From the NCBI GenBank assembly GCA_017428525.1, contig JAFRQQ010000020.1, forward strand, positions 204,278-268,277: DNA of 64,000 nt. Direction: 5' to 3'. The stretch comes from Clostridia bacterium. GTDB lineage: Bacteria; Bacillota; Clostridia; Oscillospirales; Acutalibacteraceae. The notes below the pieces were generated by a model that was given only the letters and a program-made list of their open reading frames with translations, did no database searches and was not told the origin of the DNA. Both the position numbers and the translations under genes were made by a program. Shown piece after piece: positions 16,204 to 25,917 of the stretch (position 1 is its first letter; each line of letters begins with the position of its first letter).

Positions 16204-18005
16204 TGGCGGACGAAAAGAAGAAATTCAACCTGAAGGAATTCGCCGGCGATTTCAAGACCCATTGGAATAAGCCGAAAGAGGGCCGCTACGTTCCCTATAA
16301 AGAATACCTCTCCGTCTTCATCGGCGCGGGCGGCGACTACGCGCTGCAGCGCGTGCTGGGCAAGCTCTCCTTCGGCACCGGCTGCTTCCTGGTCATTTTC
16401 TACTATGAAATCCCCGTGCTGACCTTCTCGGTCATCGGCGCGTTCTTCATGGTGCAGGGCTATTTCTGGAGCATCATCAACATGATGATCAGCGACAATC
16501 TCGGCTTCCTGCCCAAGAAAACGGAAAAGCTGTTCTATACGCTCTATCTGACCTTCACCGCGCTGGGTCTGGCGTTTTTGATCTTTGATTTCTCCGCGAT
16601 CCTCCCCTTCCCGCGGGCGATGGTCGATTTCGTCACCTCGCTGCCCGGCCTGAATCTGCGCGCGACGCTGAAAATCTTCGGCGCGCACTGGCTGGTCTGC
16701 GGCTACGGCGGCGCGCGGGCGATCTTCATCCGCAAGCGCTGGCTGCCGAAGCTCGGCCGCTACAAGCTCTTTGCCTACACGAACGTGATCCCCAGCATGA
16801 TCCTCTCCATCCTGATCTGCTGGCTGCCGCTTTACAATAAGCCCCTGCCCGAGCGCGTGTGGATGCTCTATCTGCTCTTTACGCTCTTCGGCATGTTCAC
16901 CTACACCGGCGGCGCGCAGGCGATTTCCAGCACGATCTCGCCCGACCCGCATGAGCGCATGCTCGTGCGCGCCTATCCGGAAAAGCTCAGTCACCTGATC
17001 AACTCCATCGTCGTGGCCTCCCTCTTCCCGGTACTGGCCTCGGCGCTGACCGGCGACCAGACGCACATCAACACCTACCGCTATCTGATCCCGATCATGA
17101 CGGTCTTCTGCTCGGTGATCATGTTTGCGGGTCTTGGCAGCATTCAGGAGCGCATCCCCCAGCCGCCGATCGAGAAGAAAAAATACATTCCCTTCTGGGA
17201 CGGCATCAACGGCGTGCTGCGCAACAAATACCGCTGGATCGACGCCATCTCCGGCCTGATCGACGCGCTGGGCAACGGCGGCCTCGCGGTGCAGAGCATC
17301 ATTCTGATCTACACCTGGCGCGAGCTCGGATTGCTCTTTACGATCATTACGAATCTGATCGCCTTCATGGGCAACCCCGGCGCGTTCCTTTCGCCCTGGA
17401 TCCGCAAGCGCTTCCAATATAAAACGCTCGTGATCTTCAAGCGCCTGATCTTCGCCGCCCAGTGCGCGGGCTACATCCTCGCCTGCTGGGTCTTCCGCGA
17501 CAACTATTTCATGAGCGGTCTGGTGATGCTGATTTCGCTGTGCATCGGCGACATGCTGACCTCGGCCGTGAAGCTCGCGGAGGCCGATATGGGCGTGCGT
17601 CTGAACGACTATCAGATGTATCTCTCCGGCGAGCGGCTGGAGAATTACGCCGGCGTGGTCGGCTGGTTTACCAGCCCCTTCGGCGCGCTGATCAGTCTGA
17701 TCATCCCCATCATTTTCTACCGCTTCGGCTTCACCTCGGATTACGACATCCTCTTTGTGGATGACATCCGCACCAAATGCATGATCGTCGGCGTCGCCTT
17801 CGACCTCGTGGGCCATCTGCTGTGCTGCCTGCCGTATCTGTTCTTCTGGGACTACACGGACGAAAAGCACATGAAGGTCGTGGAGGCGCTCAAGGAGCGC
17901 GAACGCATCGCCCAGCGCGCGGACGCGACGGAGGCAGATATTTACGGAAACCTGAGCGCCGATCAAACAAAAGCGGAAGCGCCCGAGCCCGCCGTGAAAG
18001 CATAG
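16203..18005 (+). CDS. MFS/GPH-type (MelB-like) multi-span transporter
   Basis: 600 residues with about twelve hydrophobic segments between 55 and 570, and charged N- and C-terminal cytosolic ends. The layout and the loop PYKEYLSVFIGAGGDYA near the start resemble glycoside-pentoside-hexuronide:cation symporters, but it is longer than the usual 450-500 residues and clear MelB signature motifs were not found. It is translationally coupled to the LRR protein. The neighbouring GH3 and GH36 genes suggest an oligosaccharide or glycoside as cargo, which is inference. The C-terminal tail after about residue 575 is hydrophilic and Ala/Glu-rich. Confidence 0.65.
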   Translation: MADEKKKFNLKEFAGDFKTHWNKPKEGRYVPYKEYLSVFIGAGGDYALQRVLGKLSFGTGCFLVIFYYEIPVLTFSVIGAFFMVQGYFWSIINMMISDNLGFLPKKTEKLFYTLYLTFTALGLAFLIFDFSAILPFPRAMVDFVTSLPGLNLRATLKIFGAHWLVCGYGGARAIFIRKRWLPKLGRYKLFAYTNVIPSMILSILICWLPLYNKPLPERVWMLYLLFTLFGMFTYTGGAQAISSTISPDPHERMLVRAYPEKLSHLINSIVVASLFPVLASALTGDQTHINTYRYLIPIMTVFCSVIMFAGLGSIQERIPQPPIEKKKYIPFWDGINGVLRNKYRWIDAISGLIDALGNGGLAVQSIILIYTWRELGLLFTIITNLIAFMGNPGAFLSPWIRKRFQYKTLVIFKRLIFAAQCAGYILACWVFRDNYFMSGLVMLISLCIGDMLTSAVKLAEADMGVRLNDYQMYLSGERLENYAGVVGWFTSPFGALISLIIPIIFYRFGFTSDYDILFVDDIRTKCMIVGVAFDLVGHLLCCLPYLFFWDYTDEKHMKVVEALKERERIAQRADATEADIYGNLSADQTKAEAPEPAVKA

Positions 18006-18010
18006 TCCAT

Positions 18011-18060
18011 AAAAAAGCACAGACGTCCGGATCCCCCAAAGACCCGGGCGTCTGTTTTCA
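18011..18060. terminator. bidirectional terminator between convergent genes
   Basis: Stem of about 15 bp (18019-18033 with 18041-18055), with T4 on the right and A6 (18011-18016) on the left, so it can serve both strands. Confidence 0.75.
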
Positions 18061-18078
18061 TTTATATAGAATCCTGAT

Positions 18079-19305
18079 TCAGTTGAACAGGCCGCCGAAC
18101 AGCATGCGCACCAGAGAAGCCAGCAGCGCGAGGACCTCCCCGACCGCCGCGAGCAGCTGCGCGAGCGGGCCGGGCGCTTCCGGCGCAGCCGACAGCGTAC
18201 AGGGGTACTCCGCATAACTCGGCGCATGTCCGTTCCCATAGAACGCCAGACGGAACACCCAGCCGTCGGGCGCAGACGGATCCGTCTCCCAATAATGAGC
18301 GTCCAGCCAGAGCGTCTCGCCCTGCGGGCAGGTAATCCTGAAGCCCACGCCTTCTTCGTAAATGCTCTCCTGCGCGGGAATCACAGCCGAGGAACCGTCC
18401 GTAAACGTGACGGTGATCGACGCGGGCAGCGCATAATCCACCGGTTCCGCCGTGACGGCGCCGTCCTTTGTCGTTTCCCGCACCTGAATCTCGGGCTTAA
18501 AGTCCGCGGGCAGCGCAATGTCGGCGATCAGATCGTCCACGGAAATGAACTCCAGCGTCGCCGTCTGACTGCGGCCGAAGGCATACAGCTCCACGGTGTG
18601 CGTGCCGCCCTGCGTGAGATCCGTTTCGCACGTGAAATCGAGGTCCACTTCATAACGATCCCCGTTTTCGAAGGATGCGATCCAATACAGCGGCGCCGGG
18701 CCGTCGTGGAAGAAGTAGATGTGTTCCCCGTGCGTCGTTGTGTATCGATCAACGTCCTGCCAGGTGCGGTAAACGCCCTGCGTGTGCGCCTGCGTCTGCG
18801 GCGGCGTGAGCGCGGTCAGCGCGCCGAGCGCCGTGACGGTGATCGTTGCCGCCTCGTTATACTGCGCGGGCAGCTCCGGATTGCGCCAGGCGATGATCAG
18901 CTCTTCCCCTTCGTCGAGCGTGATCGCCTGCCCGCAGAAGGTATCGTCGTAAACCGCCGTCTCTTCGGTCACGCTGTAATAATCCAGCGGCCCGATCACG
19001 TTTGTTGTGCGCACGACCGCGAGCAGCGGCTTTGTGCCTTCCGCGCTGACCAGATAAACGCCGTCTGCCGGCGCGATAAAGGAGGCGCAGGAAGCCGTGG
19101 ATTTGACGTTCACGGCATGCGCGCCGGTCTCCCACTGCGCCACGCAGGTCGCCCGCAGGCCGTGCGGATCGGTGCAGCTGTAAGGGCCGATCCAGAGCTC
19201 AAGCGTATCTCCGGGCTGCGCGGGCGCAGCCTGCGCCGCCGTCGGCACACAAAGCAGAAGCGCTGCGCAAAGCAGCAGGGCAAACATCCGGCGAAGCGTT
19301 TTCAT
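18079..19305 (-). CDS. secreted protein of unknown function, C-terminal hydrophobic segment
   Basis: 408 residues. Signal peptide with LLLCAALLLC core and an AQA-A cleavage site at about residue 26. The mature part is beta-rich with several repeats of charged Thr/Val strands, including a region (about 245-330) reading like Ig/fibronectin strands (PASITVTFTDGSS). The last 30 residues (APGPLAQLLAAVGEVLALL) form a probable membrane anchor ending in LFGGLFN. No catalytic motif seen. AGAGGAAA precedes the ATG. Not recognised as a named family. Confidence 0.65.
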   Translation of the reverse strand: MKTLRRMFALLLCAALLLCVPTAAQAAPAQPGDTLELWIGPYSCTDPHGLRATCVAQWETGAHAVNVKSTASCASFIAPADGVYLVSAEGTKPLLAVVRTTNVIGPLDYYSVTEETAVYDDTFCGQAITLDEGEELIIAWRNPELPAQYNEAATITVTALGALTALTPPQTQAHTQGVYRTWQDVDRYTTTHGEHIYFFHDGPAPLYWIASFENGDRYEVDLDFTCETDLTQGGTHTVELYAFGRSQTATLEFISVDDLIADIALPADFKPEIQVRETTKDGAVTAEPVDYALPASITVTFTDGSSAVIPAQESIYEEGVGFRITCPQGETLWLDAHYWETDPSAPDGWVFRLAFYGNGHAPSYAEYPCTLSAAPEAPGPLAQLLAAVGEVLALLASLVRMLFGGLFN

Positions 19306-19394
19306 GGCAGTTTCCTCTTTTCTTTTTTCCTACTCTTACAGTGCGGAAACCGCTCGCTTTTGTTGCAGCCCGATTTAAATTATTTTTTTGCATT

Positions 19395-20357
19395 TCAGCT
19401 GCCGCAGCAATCGTATTCGGCCGCTGCCCAGAGCAGCTGCACGTCCGCGCCGTTCAGGCAATAGGCATCGTCCGTCAGCCGGTCCGCCGCAGGCACCTGC
19501 GCAAAGCCCGCTTTCTCAAGCTCCGCGGCAAAGGCCGCCGCCATCTCCGGCGAATGAAAGGTGATGCGCGCGCCGATTTTCACTTCCTCGATCGGCAAAG
19601 CGAATTCATCCGCCATCCCCTTGCGAAAACCGTCAACCAGCCAATGGGTCTCATACGGGCGCACATCCGTCTGATAGGTTTTGCCGCCGTCGCGCGAGGT
19701 GTGGATCTCCATCGACATCTGCAGCCGGTCGCTTTCTTCCGGCACGGCAAACTGATCGAAGTCCGCCTTTGTGCCGGTGCACGCGCCGGCGGGCGCGGTA
19801 TAGAGCCCGATCTCCCCGCCCAGGAGCAGAAAGCCGAACTGCCCCTTGCGCATCTGCAGCAGCCACGTTTTGCCGGCATAGGGAAAGGCGACGCGCACCT
19901 GATCGACAAACATCGCAGATTCCGGCGGCCCCAGTGCGCAGGACGCTCTGAAGGATGGATCCAGCTGCCAGCAGTCTCTGTCGTTCGTATAATACAGTGT
20001 ATCCTCCGTATAGGGATTCCGCATGAGGGCGGGTCGATCCGCCTGCGCGGTCTGCGCGCTCGTCGCAGGCGCCGCTTTTGCGCGCGCGGTTGTTGTTTCC
20101 TTCTGCCCCGCCGTCACGCCTGCCGCGATGCGCGTGATCGAAACCGACGCCGGTCTGCCGGCCGCAAGCGTGTGCGCCGCGGCTGTGCCGGCTGCAGCTG
20201 TTCCTGTTTCGTCTGCGGCTGCGGCCTGCTGCGTCGCGGTCTGCGCGGTTGCCTGCGGTGCGCCCTGTGCGCTGTGCCGGACTGCGGCGATGCGCGCGAA
20301 CACAGCGCCCGCGAGCAGCGTGACCGCCGCCAAAATGATGATGCCTGTTCTTTTCAT
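19395..20357 (-). CDS. membrane-anchored protein of unknown function
   Basis: 320 residues: one N-terminal transmembrane or signal segment (GIIILAAVTLLAGAVFARIA), a long Ala/Thr/Gln-rich low-complexity spacer (about 25-115) that probably spans the wall, then a compact C-terminal domain of about 190 residues (from NPYTEDTLYYTN) with four Cys, two of them at the very end (DCCGS). The function is not recognised. ATG 20357 is taken because GGGGGAT stands before it; an in-frame ATG at 20375 is possible. It lies 89 bp before the secreted protein gene 18079-19305 on the same strand. Confidence 0.6.
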   Translation of the reverse strand: MKRTGIIILAAVTLLAGAVFARIAAVRHSAQGAPQATAQTATQQAAAADETGTAAAGTAAAHTLAAGRPASVSITRIAAGVTAGQKETTTARAKAAPATSAQTAQADRPALMRNPYTEDTLYYTNDRDCWQLDPSFRASCALGPPESAMFVDQVRVAFPYAGKTWLLQMRKGQFGFLLLGGEIGLYTAPAGACTGTKADFDQFAVPEESDRLQMSMEIHTSRDGGKTYQTDVRPYETHWLVDGFRKGMADEFALPIEEVKIGARITFHSPEMAAAFAAELEKAGFAQVPAADRLTDDAYCLNGADVQLLWAAAEYDCCGS

Positions 20358-20537
20358 TCGGATCCCCCGTTCCATCCCGAAGCCCCCCGCCCGGAATGCG
20401 TTTTTCGGCGACGCGGGACAATCGCAAATCGCCCTTCGCAATATCAGTGCGCAAACGCCGCCGGATTGTTGCAGCGCGGGGAACGGCAGCGTTTCTTTTC
20501 CGCGAACAAATAAATTCCTGTTTTTTTAAAAAAGCTA

Positions 20538-20566
20538 TTGTTGCCGCTGCGTTTTTATTGTATAAT
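20538..20566 (+). promoter_or_regulatory. sigma-A promoter for the GH36 gene
   Basis: TTGTTG (20538-20543), 17-bp spacer, TATAAT (20561-20566). Confidence 0.75.
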
Positions 20567-20601
20567 GAAGGAAGAATACACGGAAGGGATGGCTGATTGT
20601 T

Positions 20602-22278
20602 ATGAAAAACCCGAGATTTACCGTTTCCTATGCCTGCGACGGGCAGGATTACACGATCTACGCCGCGCAGAATACGCATTACGTGATCGAGCATGAGATC
20701 ACGGACAGCGGCATCACCGCGCGTCTTCTGCCGCGCGCGCGCCTGACGCTCAAGCGGATCGACCTGACCTTTGACTACGACTTCAAGCCGGAGGATCTCT
20801 TCTTCGGCAACGGCTATCAGGCCTGGACCACCACGCGCGAATACGGCCGCAGGGATCAGATGAAGGGCATCACGAAGCTCGCGGCGCCCGGCTTCCTGCA
20901 CATGCTCGCCTCCACCTCCGGCGACGCGCGGTTTGTCAAAACGCCGAAGGCGCCCGGCGAATTCTACAGCCACACCTATACCTATATCAGAAACCGCAAC
21001 GACCTGGTGCTGATCGGCTCGCTGACCGAGCGGCAGGGCTTCACCGTGATCTATGCCGATATGAACAAGGGCACGCTGACGATCAGCAAGGACGTTGAGG
21101 GCGTGACGATCACCGAGCCTTATGACCTGATGGACATTGCGCTCGAACGCGGCGGCTATGACGAGGTCTTTGACGCCTACTTCAAGCGCATGGGGCTTTC
21201 CGCGCCGCGCATTCAGCATATGTCCGGCTACACCTCCTGGTACAACTATTTCCAGAAGATCGACGAAAAGATCATTCTGCGCGACCTCGACGCGCTCGAC
21301 CGCGCGAAGGACAGCGTTTCCATCTTCCAGGTGGATGACGGCTATGAAACCTTCGTGGGCGACTGGCTCGATCACAACGGCGAGCGCTTCCCGCTGGGCA
21401 TGGACTACATCGCAAAGAAGATCCATGAAAAAGGCTATATGGCCGGCATCTGGATGGCGCCGTTCAGCGTGCAGCGCACCTCCCGCACCTACAAGGAGCA
21501 TCCGGACTGGATCATCCGCGACCGCCGCGGTCTGCCGATGCTCGGCGTGGTCGCCTGGGGCGGCGCCTACACGCTGGATATCTACAACGAGGAAGCGCGC
21601 GACTATATCAAATCCTTCTTCAACGTCGTGCTCAACCAGTGGAAGTATGACATGGTCAAGCTCGATTTCCTTTACAGTCAGTGCATGGAGCCGCGCAACA
21701 ACAAATCCCGCGGCACGATCATGTGCGAGGCGATGGAATTCCTGCGCGAATGCTGCGGCGACAAGCTGATCCTCGGCTGCGGCGTGCCGCTGGGCGCGGC
21801 CTTCGGCTATGTGGACGCCTGCCGCATCAGCTGCGACGTCGACCTGAAATTCGCCGGCAAGATTTACAACAAGCTCCACGTCAACAACGAGGTGCCCTCC
21901 GCGCGCAACGCGATCAACAACGCGATCTTCCGCCGCCATCTCAACGGCCGCGCCTTCTGCAACGATCCGGACGTCTTCTTCCTGCGCTACAGCAATCTGG
22001 AATTCAACATCGAGCAAAAGCTCCTGCTCGCGGGCGTCAACCACATTTTCGGCGACGTGCTCTTTGTGTCCGACAACGCCGAGGAATACGCCAACAGCGA
22101 CTGGGCGGTGCTCAAAAAGGCCTTCTCCGAGAGCGACATCCGGGTCATCTCCGCGGATTACATCAGTGACGACCGCATCCTGGTGGTGCTGGAGGAGCAG
22201 GGCGAGGAGAAAACGCTCCACATGGATCTGAGCACGGGCGAGAGCAACATCAAGGAGATCCTGCACTTCGATCGATAA
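20602..22278 (+). CDS. family 36-type alpha-galactosidase (intracellular)
   Basis: 558 residues, no signal peptide. The (beta/alpha)8 barrel shows the clan GH-D order: FQVDDGYE, MAGIWMAPF, VKLDFLYS with Asp as nucleophile (about residue 356), and CRISCDVDL carrying the candidate acid/base Asp (about 412). It is shorter than long GH36 enzymes (about 720) and has only a short N-terminal beta domain (to about residue 190). Removal of alpha-galactosyl units from raffinose-type sugars, melibiose or galactomannan fragments is expected; GH36 also includes other alpha-glycosidases. Start at 20602 with GGAAGGGATGG upstream. Confidence 0.82.
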   Translation: MKNPRFTVSYACDGQDYTIYAAQNTHYVIEHEITDSGITARLLPRARLTLKRIDLTFDYDFKPEDLFFGNGYQAWTTTREYGRRDQMKGITKLAAPGFLHMLASTSGDARFVKTPKAPGEFYSHTYTYIRNRNDLVLIGSLTERQGFTVIYADMNKGTLTISKDVEGVTITEPYDLMDIALERGGYDEVFDAYFKRMGLSAPRIQHMSGYTSWYNYFQKIDEKIILRDLDALDRAKDSVSIFQVDDGYETFVGDWLDHNGERFPLGMDYIAKKIHEKGYMAGIWMAPFSVQRTSRTYKEHPDWIIRDRRGLPMLGVVAWGGAYTLDIYNEEARDYIKSFFNVVLNQWKYDMVKLDFLYSQCMEPRNNKSRGTIMCEAMEFLRECCGDKLILGCGVPLGAAFGYVDACRISCDVDLKFAGKIYNKLHVNNEVPSARNAINNAIFRRHLNGRAFCNDPDVFFLRYSNLEFNIEQKLLLAGVNHIFGDVLFVSDNAEEYANSDWAVLKKAFSESDIRVISADYISDDRILVVLEEQGEEKTLHMDLSTGESNIKEILHFDR

Positions 22279-22285
22279 GAAAGCT

Positions 22286-22331
22286 GACGGCGCCTGTTTT
22301 GCATTTTTGCTTGACAGCGCCGTCTTTTTTT
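22286..22331 (+). terminator. terminator of the GH36 gene, overlapping the next promoter
   Basis: GACGGCGC (22286-22293) pairs with GCGCCGTC (22317-22324), followed by T7. The loop of 23 nt contains the -35 box of the following promoter. Confidence 0.6.
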
Positions 22332-22339
22332 GATAGAAT
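22311..22339 (+). promoter_or_regulatory. sigma-A promoter for the secreted phosphoesterase gene
   Basis: Perfect TTGACA (22311-22316), 17-bp spacer made of the terminator's right arm and T-tract, then TAGAAT (22334-22339). Confidence 0.75.
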
Positions 22340-22370
22340 AGGTCAACTTTTTCATGAGGAGGGACAAACG

Positions 22371-23576
22371 ATGAAAAAAGCCATCGGCATTCTGCTGTGC
22401 GCTTTGCTCCTGTTTGCGCTGGCGTCCCCCGCCTTTGCGGGCGAGCGCGCGGACGGGCTGCACTTCCGCGCGGACGGCACCTTTAAGATCCTGCATCTGA
22501 CCGACACGCAGGACGATCACCACCCGGCCGCCGACATGCTCGCGCTGGTCAAAGAGGCCATTGAAACCGAGCAGCCGGATCTGATCGTCTTCACCGGCGA
22601 TCTGGTCGAGGACTGGCGAGTTGCTGACGGCACGACGGACGACGATCCGCTGCACGAGGGCGTCTGCGTTTACAAAGACCTCACGCGCAATGAACTGGAT
22701 CTCACGGCCACGCGCGCGAATGTGGAAGCGGCGAGCGACGCCGTGCTCTCCGTGCTGCAGGCCTCCGGCATCCCCTTTGCGATCACGCAGGGCAACAACG
22801 ACTACAAAGTCGGCTATACCAACGAGGACTGGCTGCAGCTCTACAGCCGCTATTCCAACAATCTCACCTTTGACGAGAGCGACGACGAGCTCGGCCGGAT
22901 CGACTATCATCTGGAAATCAAGGGCAGCAGCGGCGCGACCGTGTTCAACCTCTGGCTGATGGACACCGGCCGCGGCGGCATTGATCAGCAGTCGATCGAC
23001 TGGTATCAGTCCGCAGCCTCTGCGCTGACGGAAGAAAACGGCAGCACGCCGATTCCCGCCATGGCGTTCCAGCATATTTATGCGCCGGATATCGGCAACC
23101 TGTTTCTCCCCTGCTCGCCGCTGGACGACGGCGCGCGCTGCACAGACGGCAAATTCTACCGGCTGGATCCCGAACGCGCATCCGGCACGCCGCTTTTCGC
23201 CTATGCCCCTTGCGAGCCGAGCGCGGAATTTCAGGCCTGGAAGGCACAGGGCGACGTCGTCGCCGCCTGGTTCGGCCATCAGCATACGGAGGGCTTCTCC
23301 GGCAATGTGGACGGCATCGAACTGGGCTTCACCTACGGCTGCGAATACGCCAAGCCCGGCCCCTATGGCTACCGCGTGATCACGCTCAATGAGGCGGATC
23401 CCGCCCGCTACAACACCGCCCTGGTCGGCTATACCGACGGTCTGCGCGGCAGTCTGCTGCAGTTCATGCTGGATGCATCGCCGGTGTTCCCGCGCGTGAC
23501 GCCTGCGCTGAAGATGCTCAGCGCCCTGCGGAATTTCATGCTGAGCATGGTGTCCGCCGTCATCAGTTTGTTCTAA
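22371..23576 (+). CDS. secreted calcineurin-like metallophosphoesterase
   Basis: 401 residues with a signal peptide (ILLCALLLFALASPAFAG). Metal motifs: HLTDTQDD (Asp-x-Gln in place of Asp-x-His), VFTGDLVED, QGNND (Gly-Asn-Asn/Asp in place of GNHD), AFQHIY and FGHQHTEG. The pattern fits the Dcr2/PhoD-like branch of the PF00149 superfamily. The hydrophobic C-terminus may anchor it. Substrate unknown; release of phosphate outside the cell is the simplest idea. GAGGAGGG precedes the ATG by 7 nt. Confidence 0.82.
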   Translation: MKKAIGILLCALLLFALASPAFAGERADGLHFRADGTFKILHLTDTQDDHHPAADMLALVKEAIETEQPDLIVFTGDLVEDWRVADGTTDDDPLHEGVCVYKDLTRNELDLTATRANVEAASDAVLSVLQASGIPFAITQGNNDYKVGYTNEDWLQLYSRYSNNLTFDESDDELGRIDYHLEIKGSSGATVFNLWLMDTGRGGIDQQSIDWYQSAASALTEENGSTPIPAMAFQHIYAPDIGNLFLPCSPLDDGARCTDGKFYRLDPERASGTPLFAYAPCEPSAEFQAWKAQGDVVAAWFGHQHTEGFSGNVDGIELGFTYGCEYAKPGPYGYRVITLNEADPARYNTALVGYTDGLRGSLLQFMLDASPVFPRVTPALKMLSALRNFMLSMVSAVISLF

Positions 23577-23598
23577 ATAGAATTCATTTAATAAACGA

Positions 23599-23642
23599 AG
23601 CCCTGATTGCGGTCGGATCGATGCAATCAGGGCTGTTTTTTT
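23599..23642 (+). terminator. rho-independent terminator
   Basis: 12-bp perfect stem (23599-23610 with 23623-23634), 12-nt loop, then G and T7. It separates the phosphoesterase gene from the convergent RiPP locus. Confidence 0.85.
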
Positions 23643-23663
23643 ATTCGGTTCGTCCGGCCGGAA

Positions 23664-25380
<1,717 letters not shown>

Positions 25381-25391
<11 letters not shown>

Positions 25392-25917
25392 GCTTTTCAC
25401 CCATTCTTTTTAAACGCCGCACAATCACGGCCGGATCGCGGCAGACGTGCGCAGTCATCTGTATCAGCCGCATGCAGCGGCGCGCAATGCGCGGAAACCG
25501 CAGACGCGCCCGCATATAAAACGTCATCAGGGACCGCCAGAAGCCCGCGTCGCACCGGATTTCTTTGCCGTCGCGCCACACGCGGGGCACCCGGGCGATT
25601 ACCGCGCTGCGCGGGATGCCCAGATCCCGGATCTGCTGATTGTCGCCGACGATATCGAAGCTCTCATCCGGATACACGCGGCACACGCGGTGCAGCGCGA
25701 AGGAAAGATCCGCCCGCTCAAACAGCAGCAGGTCGCCCACGCGGATCCTGCGATCACCCGGAGCGGCGAGCTCGACGGAATCCCGGCCGTTGATCAGAAA
25801 CGGCTCCATGCTGATCCCCTTGATGCGGATGGTCGCGGTCTGCCCCGCGGCCAGCGTTTCCCGGATCAGCGGCATGAGCTCCGCCAGCTGAACGGAAAAG
25901 GAACCTTCCATATTCAC
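25381..25917 (-). CDS. S24/S26-type peptidase with Ser/His dyad, RiPP locus
   Basis: 178 residues. The nucleophile motif GISMEPF (Ser36) is that of S24/S26 peptidases (LexA/signal peptidase I). The general base of bacterial signal peptidases is Lys, but here the matching box reads FALHRV (His76), as in SipW-type and archaeal/ER signal peptidases. VGDNQQIRD gives the usual GD box. There is no N-terminal membrane helix. The basic C-terminus is rich in Arg. GTG at 25917 overlaps the LanM stop (GTGA) and has GGAGGG upstream. Leader removal from a cluster peptide is the likely role. Confidence 0.75.

Noticed and set aside
16086..18239. 717-residue open frame opposite the transporter gene
   Set aside because: Same reason: an antisense shadow with biased composition and no domain.
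19651..22266. 871-residue antisense frame across the GH36 gene
   Set aside because: It spans two real divergent genes in the wrong frame, with no signal or motif.
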